From: JADJRG01 sp964474905
GTDB lineage: Bacteria; Myxococcota_A; Polyangia; Nannocystales; Nannocystaceae
Assembly: GCA_964474905.1 (NCBI GenBank)
Contig: CAYYUP010000019.1
Coordinates: 25,223-89,222, forward strand
DNA: 64,000 nucleotides
Reading direction: 5' to 3'
A program made the translations under genes and the position numbers. The notes under the pieces are model-generated. The model had not been told where the DNA came from, did no database searches, and worked only from the letters and a program-made list of their open reading frames with translations. Shown here piece by piece: positions 8,329-16,522 of this stretch (within the stretch, counting starts at the first letter, position 1; each line of letters begins with the position of its first letter).

Positions 8329-9339
8329 TCAGATATGTGATGGTGCGCTCAAAAGGGCGTGGTGATAGGCTAAAACCTCTCGGGCCAGGAAATAGGGCTC
8401 CTTGAGCAGGCGCCGTCGCATCGTCGCAGGGACTGTAAATGTACGTAGTCCGGCGCGCTCAAAGAGCAACTTGACCCGCGGTAAATGATAGTAGTGGCTG
8501 ACAGCGACGACCCGGGTGGCCGACCGCTCGCGGGCCCAGGAGCGGGTATTGGCAACCGTGGCCGCGGAGTTAATGCCCTCTTCGTCGATGATGATCGCCG
8601 TTGGGGGCACACCCGCCGCGATCGCCCGATCGCGCATCGCTGCAGGCTCAGAGCCGCCGTGCTCTTCGTCTCTAGCGCCGCTCATCAAGAGCACCGGTGC
8701 GATGCCCTGTCGGTAGAGGCGCACGCCCTCATCGACGCGATCGGCCAGGGCTTCGGAGGGCGTGCCATCGCTGTAGACCCGGGCGCCAAAGACGACAATG
8801 CAATCGGCGGAGCGGGCGTAGCGGGTGGGGCCAAAGGTGAACATCAGGATCAGTGGCAGGACAAGCGCGACCGCGGCGCAGCTGCTGGCGGTGATGAGCA
8901 GGCGCGGGCGACTCCAGGGTCTGCGGGCGGCGGGCGAGATGAGTTCGAAGGCGAGGGCGGCAGCGGTGGCGAGCACCAAGAGTGACGCCGGCAGCGGTAG
9001 TGGCAGGCTGGTCGTGATCCGGCCACTCTCCAGCAGTGCGAAGTAGACCCAAGTGTCGAGCACAGCCGAGATCGCGACGAGAACGAGCGAGCCGACGCCG
9101 AGCATCCGCCAAAACCCCCGGAGCGGACGCAGGGCGTGGCCGATGAGCAACGCCCCGAGCCCCGCTTCTGCGGCCAGGAAGACCGCTCCGTTCGGCCGGC
9201 GAATCCAAGCCGAGATCGTATCAAAGCCGTGAAATAGCAACTCGCCGCCGACGTTGAGCAGCAAGAAAATTCCAAGAGCGACGCCGAGATCCGGGAGGCG
9301 AGATCGGGCGCCGTTCAGGATCGTGTGGATCACTGGCAT
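8329..9339 (-). CDS. DUF218/YdcF-family membrane protein
   Basis: The N-terminal half has about five hydrophobic segments (to about residue 175). The C-terminal half is a DUF218 domain: DCIVVFGARVYSDGTPSEA, then LLMSGARDEEHGG and SAATVANTRSWA, the three conserved blocks of the ElyC/SanA/YdcF family. Members of this family act in envelope polysaccharide or peptidoglycan precursor metabolism, but the exact reaction is unsettled. It lies directly downstream of ftsI on the same strand with a 47-bp gap, which suggests an envelope role here too. Confidence 0.85.
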   Translation of the reverse strand: MPVIHTILNGARSRLPDLGVALGIFLLLNVGGELLFHGFDTISAWIRRPNGAVFLAAEAGLGALLIGHALRPLRGFWRMLGVGSLVLVAISAVLDTWVYFALLESGRITTSLPLPLPASLLVLATAAALAFELISPAARRPWSRPRLLITASSCAAVALVLPLILMFTFGPTRYARSADCIVVFGARVYSDGTPSEALADRVDEGVRLYRQGIAPVLLMSGARDEEHGGSEPAAMRDRAIAAGVPPTAIIIDEEGINSAATVANTRSWARERSATRVVAVSHYYHLPRVKLLFERAGLRTFTVPATMRRRLLKEPYFLAREVLAYHHALLSAPSHI

Positions 9340-9386
9340 CGGCGCTCGTACGCGCAGAGGGGCGCTCTGATTCCCTCTTTGTTCTG

Positions 9387-11426
9387 TCAGCTAGCGGACT
9401 CGAAGTGCACGCGCACGATCGCGTCGCCGTCGCGGCTCTGGCCGATCTGCTCCTGGCGGATCGCGACGCCGCTGCCGACCGCGAGCAGCTCGATGCGGTT
9501 GCGATCGGCGAGATCGGCCGCGGCTGCGAGTCCCAGGCCGACAAAATCGGGCAGGTCGCCCCGGGTGACCACCATTCGTTCGGCGCGGGGTCGTTGGCCG
9601 GGCAGGGCGGGCGCGTCGGCGCTTGGGTCCTCTGCGATCGGTGTGCCACCTTTGCGATCGGTGTGCACGACCAGTGTTTTGGGCGGGGCGATGCCGTCTT
9701 CGCGGGGCACGCCCAGGTGCAGCATCACTTGCTCGCCCAGACTGCTGAAGCTCGGCGCCGCGACCTCGTTGCCGAAGTGCCCGCCTTCGGGGTTGTCGAC
9801 CGATACCAGGATCACAATTCGCGGATTTTTGGCCGGCAACGCGCCGATGAACGACGCGAAGTACTCGTCGTCGGAGTAGCCCTTTTTGGCATCGGCTTTT
9901 TGTGCGGTCGAGGTCTTGCCGGCGACTCGATAGCCGGGCACCGCCGCTTTGTTGCCGGTGCCGTGGCGCGAGTGCACGACGCTCTCGAGCATTTTCATGA
10001 CGGTGCGCGCGGTGCCCCTGCGGACGACCCGCTCGGGCTCCGGAGTATGCTTGTAGACGGTCTCGCCGCGGTGATCGACGGTGCGTTTGATGATCGCCGG
10101 CTGGATGTACTCACCCCGGTTGGCGAGGGCGGCGAAGGCCGCCGCGACCTGGAGCGGCGAGGCGCTCATGCCCTGACCGAAGGCGATGTTGGCCGCCTGG
10201 ATGTCGGACCATTTTTGGTGCGGAGCGAGCAGGCCGCGGGTCGCTCCCGGCAGCTTCACCGCGGGACGCTCGCCAAAGTGAAAACGACGGATCCAACGGT
10301 CGAGCCGAGCCTTGCCTAGGCGGTCAGCGATTTTGGTGGTGCAGATATTCGACGACTCGGCGAGGATGTTGGTGATGTCGAGCCACTCGGCCGCATGGGT
10401 GTCGCGAATGACGTGCTTGGGTGTGTAGCGCCAGCGCCCCTTCTCGCAGTACAGGGTCTCGTTGGCTCGGATCACCCCGGCATCCAGGGCCGCGGCGACA
10501 GTGACCGCCTTCATCGTCGAGCCGGGCTCGTAGGCCGCTTGGATCGCCAGCGATGAGGTCTGTGCCAGTTTTTCGACCTTGTGGTTGGGGTCGAAGGTCG
10601 GCCGCGATCCGAGGGCCAGGATCTCGCCGTTTTGCGGATCGAGCACGATGATGCTCGCGCCGACCGGATGCCAACGGTCGACGAGTTGGTTGAGTTCATC
10701 CTCGACCATCGCTTGGATCGCCGAGTCGATGGTCAGGGTGACGGTATCTCCGCGGGCGACGTCGGGGCCGGGGCCGCCGTCGATCAGCAGCTTTTTGCCG
10801 CGGGCGAAGTAGGCCGGGCTCTGGGCATCGCGGCCGCGGAGGCGTTCGTCCATGCTCAGCTCGATGCCGAGGTTGCCCTCGCCCTGACCGTTGACGCGGC
10901 CGACGATGTGCGAGGCGAGCAAGCCCCTGGGGTAGACACGCCGGGTCGCGGGCTCGAGGTAGAGGCCGGCGATCTTCCAACTCTCGACGATCGCCGCCTG
11001 CTCGTCGTCGAGCAGCATGTGCAGCAGGCGGTAGGCCTTGTCGCGCTCGAGTTCACGGCTGAGGTAGCTCGCGTCCTCCTCGGGAAAGAGCTGCAGCAGG
11101 AGCCCGAGCACCTGATCTTTCTGGCCGCGGGCGCGGATCTGGCGGGGATTTAGGACCACCCGGTGCACCCGGTCGCTGGTCGCTAGCGTCATGCCGTTGC
11201 GGTCGACGATATCGCCACGGCTGGCGCTCAGCTTAAACGAGCGCAGCTGCTGACGGTTGCCGCGTTCGGCGTAGCCCTCGTGTTCGACAACCGCGACCTG
11301 GTGGGCCTTGGCGCCGACGCCGAGCAGGCCGGCCATGATGATGCCGCCGACCAGGGCGATCCGGCGGTTGACCGCCCGGCGATCGCTGGCCATCGGCTTG
11401 GGCAGGAGGCGACGACGTTGGCTCAT
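9387..11426 (-). CDS. ftsI: Division transpeptidase FtsI (PBP3) with C-terminal PASTA domain
   Basis: This class B penicillin-binding protein has 679 residues: a cytoplasmic N-terminus, one membrane segment (about 22-40), a dimerisation module with SRGDIVDRNG (69-78), and a transpeptidase domain. The catalytic motifs are STMK (Ser303, Lys306), SSN (358-360) and KTS (504-506). The last is KTS in place of KTG, a variant seen in some FtsI/SpoVD proteins. A PASTA domain occupies about 622-678, which suggests binding of peptidoglycan or stem peptides. It cross-links septal peptidoglycan as part of the divisome. The start overlaps the ftsL stop by 4 bp, showing translational coupling. Confidence 0.95.
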   Translation of the reverse strand: MSQRRRLLPKPMASDRRAVNRRIALVGGIIMAGLLGVGAKAHQVAVVEHEGYAERGNRQQLRSFKLSASRGDIVDRNGMTLATSDRVHRVVLNPRQIRARGQKDQVLGLLLQLFPEEDASYLSRELERDKAYRLLHMLLDDEQAAIVESWKIAGLYLEPATRRVYPRGLLASHIVGRVNGQGEGNLGIELSMDERLRGRDAQSPAYFARGKKLLIDGGPGPDVARGDTVTLTIDSAIQAMVEDELNQLVDRWHPVGASIIVLDPQNGEILALGSRPTFDPNHKVEKLAQTSSLAIQAAYEPGSTMKAVTVAAALDAGVIRANETLYCEKGRWRYTPKHVIRDTHAAEWLDITNILAESSNICTTKIADRLGKARLDRWIRRFHFGERPAVKLPGATRGLLAPHQKWSDIQAANIAFGQGMSASPLQVAAAFAALANRGEYIQPAIIKRTVDHRGETVYKHTPEPERVVRRGTARTVMKMLESVVHSRHGTGNKAAVPGYRVAGKTSTAQKADAKKGYSDDEYFASFIGALPAKNPRIVILVSVDNPEGGHFGNEVAAPSFSSLGEQVMLHLGVPREDGIAPPKTLVVHTDRKGGTPIAEDPSADAPALPGQRPRAERMVVTRGDLPDFVGLGLAAAADLADRNRIELLAVGSGVAIRQEQIGQSRDGDAIVRVHFESAS

Positions 11427-11857
11427 CGCGGCGCCTCCGAGCTTTTGGAGGCCGCGATCATCTCGATCCGCTGGATGCGTTCGGGCTGGGCTGGTTCCAT
11501 GGCCAAGTGCTCGAGGGCGATCTGCTGGACGTTGTCGGGATGACGCAGATAGGCGCGCTCGGCTTCGAGGCGGCGGAGGTCGTCTAGAAGGTGGGTATGT
11601 TCGTCAGTCAAATCGGTGATCGAGGCCCCGAGTTCGAGCACTCGGGCGCGGGTGCGGACTCGGAGCACGCTGATCGCGGTGATCATCGCCAGTGCTGCGA
11701 AGGCGAGCAGGGCGAGGCCCTGCGGTCGATGGCCGCGGATCGGTTTGAGCGGTGTCTCTTCGCCGATCGCCGTGTCAACCGGGGCGCGCAGGCGTGCCCG
11801 CCGGGCGGCAGCGGCGTCTTTCAGGGGGTTCGAACGTTGGCGGCGGTAGGTGGTCAT
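11423..11857 (-). CDS. ftsL: Cell division protein FtsL
   Basis: The 144-residue protein has a basic cytoplasmic tail, one membrane helix (about residues 48-68) and a periplasmic heptad-like coiled coil. FtsL sequences are poorly conserved, so the call rests on this topology, the size and the position between rsmH and ftsI, with which it overlaps by 1 and 4 bp. It would partner FtsB and FtsQ in activating FtsW/FtsI. Confidence 0.85.
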   Translation of the reverse strand: MTTYRRQRSNPLKDAAAARRARLRAPVDTAIGEETPLKPIRGHRPQGLALLAFAALAMITAISVLRVRTRARVLELGASITDLTDEHTHLLDDLRRLEAERAYLRHPDNVQQIALEHLAMEPAQPERIQRIEMIAASKSSEAPR

Positions 11858-12804
11858 CAGGGTGCGCGCTCCAGGACGCGGACGCGGGCGCTGCGGCTCC
11901 GCGGGTTGTGCTCGCGTTCGCTGTCGCTCGCGGTCTTTCCCTGGCGGAAGCCGCGGGGGATCAAGAAGGGGGCCGCGGGCAGCTGGGCGGCGGGGATCGG
12001 CAGTCCCGGCGGCAACTCGGCGGTTTTGGTGAGACCGACAAAGCGCCGCTTGACCGCGCGATCCTCGAGGGAATGAAAGGAGATCATCGCGATGCGTCCG
12101 CCCGGCAGTAGGAGTTCGGGCGCGTCGATCAGGAGCTCATCGAGTTCGCCGAGCTCGCGATTGACGTGCATGCGCAGCGCCTGAAACGTGCGTGTCGCGG
12201 GATGGATGCGCTTGCCGAGCTGGCGGCGCTGGCGGGCGCTCATCGAGGTTTCGACGACGGTGGCCAGGGCCGCGGTGGTGGTCGGGCGCACCTGCACGAT
12301 CGCCCGGGCGATCCGGGACGCATCGCTCTCGTCGCCGAACTTGCGGAGGATCCGCGCGAGCGCCTTCGCGTCGATCGTTGCGAGCACCTCGGCTGCCGTG
12401 ATGCCGACCGTCGGATCCATGCGCATGTCGAGGGCCGCGTCGCCCTGGAAAGAGAAGCCGCGCTCGCGCCGGTCGAGCTGGTGGGAAGAGACGCCGAGAT
12501 CTGCGAGCACGCCAGCGACGGCCGGGATCTCGAGCTGGCCGAGCACCGCCCGGAGGCTTGAGAAGGGTGCGTGGATCGCGCGGAAACGGTTTCCAAAGCG
12601 GGCGAGGCGTTGACTCGCAAAGGCGATCGCCTCGGGATCGCGATCGATGCCGATCACCTGGGCGGCGCCCAAGCGCTCGAGCAGCACCTCGGAGTGTCCG
12701 CCGCCGCCGAGGGTGCAATCGACGACGGTCGCCGTCCGAGCGATCGGTGCGAGGGCCTCACAGACCTCTTCGACCAGCACAGGCAGGTGATACGCGGTCG
12801 ACAT
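11857..12804 (-). CDS. rsmH: 16S rRNA (cytosine1402-N4)-methyltransferase RsmH
   Basis: The 315-residue protein shows the MraW/RsmH signature: HLPVLVEEVCEAL at the start, the SAM-binding TLGGGGHSEVLLER, LADLGVSSHQLD with GFSFQGDAALDMRMD, and HPATRTFQALRMHVN followed by ISFHSLEDRAVKR. It methylates N4 of C1402 in the ribosomal decoding centre. It heads the minus-strand division operon. The usual mraZ is absent upstream; a Fic-like gene diverges 166 bp away instead. Confidence 0.96.
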   Translation of the reverse strand: MSTAYHLPVLVEEVCEALAPIARTATVVDCTLGGGGHSEVLLERLGAAQVIGIDRDPEAIAFASQRLARFGNRFRAIHAPFSSLRAVLGQLEIPAVAGVLADLGVSSHQLDRRERGFSFQGDAALDMRMDPTVGITAAEVLATIDAKALARILRKFGDESDASRIARAIVQVRPTTTAALATVVETSMSARQRRQLGKRIHPATRTFQALRMHVNRELGELDELLIDAPELLLPGGRIAMISFHSLEDRAVKRRFVGLTKTAELPPGLPIPAAQLPAAPFLIPRGFRQGKTASDSEREHNPRSRSARVRVLERAP

Positions 12805-12970
12805 CCACCTTTGTCAGTGCCAGGAGGTGCGGATCGGGTCAACTTTTCAGGGGATGCGAAGGGCGCGGATTTCCTTTGCGTTCATCGCGAGTTAGCTCAT
12901 TTTATGTTGACCGGAGAGGTCGTAGACAGTAGTTTCGCGCCCCCCACTTAGGGCGCCTCGGGAGGCGAAC

Positions 12971-13735
12971 ATGCAGTCGCGCACCAGGAACTACCGGCAA
13001 ATTCATGAGGCATCGGAGCTCCTTTGGGAGAAGCTCGGCATGCTGTCGCTTTCACAGCGCGAGAGCTTCGACGAGAAGCTCATGATGTCGTGGATTTATC
13101 ACGACTTTGCGCTCGAGGGCACGGTCTTCACCGTGGCCGAGATCAAGGCCGCGATCGATCCCGAGATCATCTCGTCATCGAGCCTGATCCCGGCCTACGA
13201 TCACATCATCGCGGTGGGTGAGGGCATCCATCACCTGCTCTACAGCCGCGGCGAGCGGATCGTGCTCAGCCTCGAATGGCTCAAGCGCATCTATCAGCTG
13301 CTGCTGCCGGCGGGCAAAAAAGACCAGCTCCAGTACCGCAAGGACAATCCGATTCACCGGATGTACTTCCACGACCTCGCGCCGGCCGACAAGATCAGCT
13401 ATCGAATGCGCAAACTCACGGATTGGTTTCGTACCGACGAATGTCGCAAGGCCCATCCGATCGAGCTTGCCGCCGAGGTTCACCGCGAGCTCATCCGTAT
13501 CTTTCCGTGGCCGGAGATCAGCGGCCGGGTTGCGAGGTTGGTGATGAATGCCATCCTGGTCAACGAGGACTACTGGCCCTCGATCGTGCACGCGGTCGAC
13601 CGTCACAGCTACTACGACGTGCTCCGCCAAGATCAAGACCAGCTCCACGACCTCGTCGTTGGCGGCATGGAGGAGGGCATTCGCTCTGCCAACCGCCTTT
13701 ATCAGCAGATCGTCGACGCTTCTCGCGGCTTCTAG
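12971..13735 (+). CDS. Fic-fold protein with degenerate catalytic motif
   Basis: A good ribosome binding site (GGGAGG) lies 7 bp before ATG 12971. The 254-residue sequence follows the Fic domain plan: an inhibitory-helix-like segment FALEGT (46-51), a flap region around 122-150 (IHRMYFHDLAPADKISYRM), and the core at 171-195. The core reads HRELIRIFPWPEISGRVARL where active enzymes have HPFxDGNGR. The catalytic His is Phe178, the anion-hole and metal residues DGN are replaced by EIS, and only the Gly-Arg is kept. It is therefore unlikely to AMPylate and may be a binding protein or do other chemistry. It is monocistronic or runs into ribA 45 bp downstream. Confidence 0.8.
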   Translation: MQSRTRNYRQIHEASELLWEKLGMLSLSQRESFDEKLMMSWIYHDFALEGTVFTVAEIKAAIDPEIISSSSLIPAYDHIIAVGEGIHHLLYSRGERIVLSLEWLKRIYQLLLPAGKKDQLQYRKDNPIHRMYFHDLAPADKISYRMRKLTDWFRTDECRKAHPIELAAEVHRELIRIFPWPEISGRVARLVMNAILVNEDYWPSIVHAVDRHSYYDVLRQDQDQLHDLVVGGMEEGIRSANRLYQQIVDASRGF

Positions 13736-13780
13736 GGCCCGCGCGAAAGCTCGTAGCAGACCCCACCATCGAGAGCCGTC

Positions 13781-14413
13781 ATGCCCCTGCCGCACAGCTT
13801 AGGTGCCGCTCGTCCCCGCCCCCTGCGTCGGGCCGAGATCTTCGCGCGGGCCAAGCTGCCGAGCCGCTACGGCGACTTTGAGATCGTCTCGTTCACCCGC
13901 GAAGACGGCAGCACCCTCGACGACGTCGCGATCGTGCGCGGCGATCTGGCGGGCGGCGAGGGCGTGCCGACGCGCGTGCACTCGGAGTGCCTGACAGGGG
14001 ATGTTTTCGGCTCCAAGCGTTGCGACTGTCGCGAGCAGCTAGAGCTGGCCCTGCAGCGCTTCGCGAGCGTCGAGGTCGCGGTGATCATCTACATGCGTCA
14101 AGAGGGGCGGGGCATCGGCATCGCCCACAAGGTGCGGGCCTACGCACTGCAAGAGCAGGGTCTCGACACGGTCGAGGCCAATCTGCACTTGGGTTTTGAC
14201 AGCGACCTCCGCGACTACGCCAGCGCGGCGGCGATGCTCCGGGCATTGGGCGTTGTCTCGGTGGCTCTGCACACCAACAACCTCAAAAAAGTCGACGGCC
14301 TGCGCGAGCACGGTATGCCGGTCGTCGAGCGCATCTCGATCCAAAGCGACCCTAGCGAGCATAACGAGCGTTACCTCGCCACCAAGCGGGAGAAGTGCGG
14401 TCATCTGCTCTGA
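13781..14413 (+). CDS. ribA: GTP cyclohydrolase II
   Basis: The 210-residue enzyme carries the zinc site HSECLTGDVFGSKRCDC (Cys70, Cys81, Cys83) and the RQEGRGIG loop, followed by the C-terminal HTNNLKK segment. It opens GTP to 2,5-diamino-6-ribosylamino-4-pyrimidinone 5'-phosphate, formate and pyrophosphate, the first step of riboflavin synthesis. It is a stand-alone enzyme without the RibB half. Its 3' end overlaps the next gene by 19 bp. Confidence 0.95.
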   Translation: MPLPHSLGAARPRPLRRAEIFARAKLPSRYGDFEIVSFTREDGSTLDDVAIVRGDLAGGEGVPTRVHSECLTGDVFGSKRCDCREQLELALQRFASVEVAVIIYMRQEGRGIGIAHKVRAYALQEQGLDTVEANLHLGFDSDLRDYASAAAMLRALGVVSVALHTNNLKKVDGLREHGMPVVERISIQSDPSEHNERYLATKREKCGHLL

Positions 14414-15228
14414 GCCCTGAAGCGGCGGAGGACCAACAGATCCTGCCGACGCGGCAATGGTCCCACGAGGGCCTGGCGGCGCTCTCTGAGGCCGAACTCT
14501 ATCGCCGACGCGAGGGGATTTTTCTGCTCTTGGCGGGGCTCTTCCTCGGCTCGATGGTGATGCTCAATATTCTCGGCATCAGCCGCTTCCTCAACCTCGC
14601 ATTCTTCATCGAGGGCGCGGAGGATTGGTCCTACAAACTGGCGATTGCGGTGGGTGTGCTGCCCTATCCGCTCACTTTTCTCTGCACTGATTTTATCAGC
14701 GAACTCTACGGTCGGCGGCGGGCGAGCGCGGTCGTTTGGGTCGGATTGCTGCTCAATCTCTGGGTCGCCGCGATTCTCTGGCTCGGCGGGATTTGGCCGG
14801 GCTTCGAGCCTGGGGGTCTGCAGGAGGGCGTGTTCTTTGATGTTCGCCGCTTGGCGTTCGGCGCGATGACGGCGTCGATGGTCGCGTACATGGCCGCGCA
14901 ACTCGTCGATGTGCACGTCTTTCACTTTTGGAAACGGCTGACCCGAGGGCGCCACCTTTGGCTGCGCAACAACGGTTCAACCCTGGTCTCACAGCTCGTC
15001 GATACGATCGCGGTCATCTTGATCACCCACTATTACGCGGGCGCCTTGCCGATCGATGAAAAGAGCGCGCTGATGCCCCAACTCATCGCATTGATCGCAA
15101 CAGGCTATGTATTTAAGGCGGTTGTGGCGGCCCTCGATACGCTGCCCTTTTATCTCGGCACGGCCTGGCTTGTCCGCTATCTCCGGCTGCCGCCAGCCGC
15201 CGCCGATGCGCAGGAGACGGCGGCCTAG
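14395..15228 (+). CDS. Queuosine-precursor transporter family (YhhQ/COG1738)
   Basis: This 277-residue membrane protein has about six helices. It contains the family hallmark TDFISELYGRRRA (about 100-112) and the C-terminal QLVDTIAVILITHYYAG, both typical of YhhQ/VUT transporters that import preQ0 or preQ1. It starts at GTG 14395 inside ribA, so the two genes are coupled. Since GTP cyclohydrolase products feed 7-deazapurine and flavin routes, a different pteridine- or flavin-like substrate is possible. The family assignment is firm but the substrate is not. Confidence 0.85.
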   Translation: MRSSALSPEAAEDQQILPTRQWSHEGLAALSEAELYRRREGIFLLLAGLFLGSMVMLNILGISRFLNLAFFIEGAEDWSYKLAIAVGVLPYPLTFLCTDFISELYGRRRASAVVWVGLLLNLWVAAILWLGGIWPGFEPGGLQEGVFFDVRRLAFGAMTASMVAYMAAQLVDVHVFHFWKRLTRGRHLWLRNNGSTLVSQLVDTIAVILITHYYAGALPIDEKSALMPQLIALIATGYVFKAVVAALDTLPFYLGTAWLVRYLRLPPAAADAQETAA

Positions 15229-15246
15229 AGCCCCGAGGAGAACACT

Positions 15247-15993
15247 GTGAATCGACGGCGAGATGCAGAGCAAAATGGTGGCCCGGGGGCCGAGAGGGTT
15301 GTTGTGGTCACCGGTGCGAGTGCGGGCATCGGCGCTGCGATCGCCGCTCGTTTTGTCGCCGACGGAGCCCGCGTCTTTGGTCTCGCGCGGCGGCCCTGCG
15401 CGGTCGCGGGTGTACAGAGTGTAGAGGTTGACTTGGCCGATCCTGTGGCGATCGACCGGGTCCTCCGCGAACTCTTGAAAGCGGTCTCGATCCCCGTAGA
15501 GATGCACCTTGTGCACAATGCAGCGGTAATGCCCCGAGATTCTGTGGCCGGCTTTGATGTCGCGAGGGTCGGCCGTGCGTTGCAGATCAACCTGATCGCG
15601 CCGATGCACCTATCGTCGGCATTGATCTCGCGAATGGCCCCGGGATCGTCGATTCTTTATATCGGTTCGACACTCTCCGAAAAGGCTGTGCCGGGGCGGG
15701 CGACCTATGTCATGAGCAAGCACGGGCTGGTCGGCTTGATGCGTGCGACCGTCCAGGATCTCTTTGGTCGGGGCATTCATAGTGCCTGCATCTGCCCAGG
15801 GTTTACCGACACAGAGATGTTGCGGCCCTTGCTCGACGCCGATCCTGCATTTCGCGAGGGCGTGCTCCGTATGGTCTCGTTTGGGCGCTTGGTCGAGCCC
15901 GAGGAAATCGCCGATCTGGTCGCTTTTGCCGCCCGCAGTCCGGCGCTCAACGGCGCGCTCCTGCACGCAAACCTCGGCCAGCGCGAGGCCTAG
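15247..15993 (+). CDS. Short-chain dehydrogenase/reductase
   Basis: The 248-residue SDR has the nucleotide-binding TGASAGIG (about 21-28), HNAAVM in place of NNAG, a catalytic YVMSKHG with its upstream Ser in IGSTLS, and the CPGFTDTEM segment. The start GTG 15247 has GAGGAG 7 bp upstream. It follows the transporter gene by 18 bp, so ribA, transporter and SDR look like one operon. The substrate is unknown. Confidence 0.9.
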   Translation: MNRRRDAEQNGGPGAERVVVVTGASAGIGAAIAARFVADGARVFGLARRPCAVAGVQSVEVDLADPVAIDRVLRELLKAVSIPVEMHLVHNAAVMPRDSVAGFDVARVGRALQINLIAPMHLSSALISRMAPGSSILYIGSTLSEKAVPGRATYVMSKHGLVGLMRATVQDLFGRGIHSACICPGFTDTEMLRPLLDADPAFREGVLRMVSFGRLVEPEEIADLVAFAARSPALNGALLHANLGQREA

Positions 15994-16035
15994 CGCTGCG
16001 GGCCTTGGAGTTCGCCCCGGCGCTGGCACCAAGAG

Positions 16036-16067
16036 CACGGCGGAGGTGAACATTCACCTCCGCCGTG
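16036..16067. terminator. Perfect 15-bp hairpin after the SDR gene
   Basis: The arms CACGGCGGAGGTGAA and TTCACCTCCGCCGTG are separated by two bases, 43 bp after the SDR stop. There is no T tract on either side, so it may work with Rho, or it may be a protein-binding palindrome instead of an intrinsic terminator. Confidence 0.55.
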
Positions 16068-16522
16068 GGGTCATCTCGGGCGCAGCGCCGGTTCTGGTCT
16101 GCGGGTCTTAGCCGTCAGTGGTTGTTCGAGCTCGGTCGCGGTCATCCGCGGCCGGGAGCCACATCCTGTGGCGGGCGGTCAGTGTTCCTAGAACGAGGCC
16201 CCGACCGGAGGCCTTATGAATGGGGGATGTCCCCATGGTTGGGCGATCGACCCTCTTCGTTTCGTTGAAGGGTTTGGGGATCACCGGGGTGAGTGGGACT
16301 CACCCGTGGCTGTCGCGTGGGTCTGTGGTCGTACGACCGCTGAGCTCGCTCGGGTCGACGGGCTCAGGGTCGCCCTTAGGTGACACCTCCTCGGCGCTTG
16401 GCTAGTCGGGGGGGTTGGCAGATCGTAGTTTGGTGGTTCGTCTGTTGCATCACACCTCCTGTTGCCGGTGCCTGGGATGACAAAATTCAGGCTAGCAGAG
16501 GGCCGAGGGCTGGCAACTGGGC
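16068..16522 (+). other. Non-coding, hairpin-rich region upstream of lysA
   Basis: About 455 bases hold no plausible gene but several local hairpins: ATGGGG/CCCCAT at 16220-16236, GGGTGAGT/ACTCACCC at 16287-16305, the 12-bp palindrome GGTCGTACGACC at 16327-16338, CTGAGC/GCTCAG at 16340-16345 and 16362-16367, and AGGTG-A-CACCT at 16378-16388. Clustering of this kind suggests a structured leader or small RNA. It does not match what I know of the lysine riboswitch, RNase P, tmRNA or SRP RNA. Confidence 0.4.

Noticed and set aside
11821..11840. GGTTCGAAC resembling a tRNA T-loop
   Set aside because: It lies inside ftsL, and no acceptor stem or anticodon arm can be drawn around it.
16068..16522. 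Possible lysine riboswitch, RNase P RNA, tmRNA or SRP RNA before lysA
   Set aside because: None of the conserved core sequences of these RNAs was found on either strand; only generic hairpins are present.
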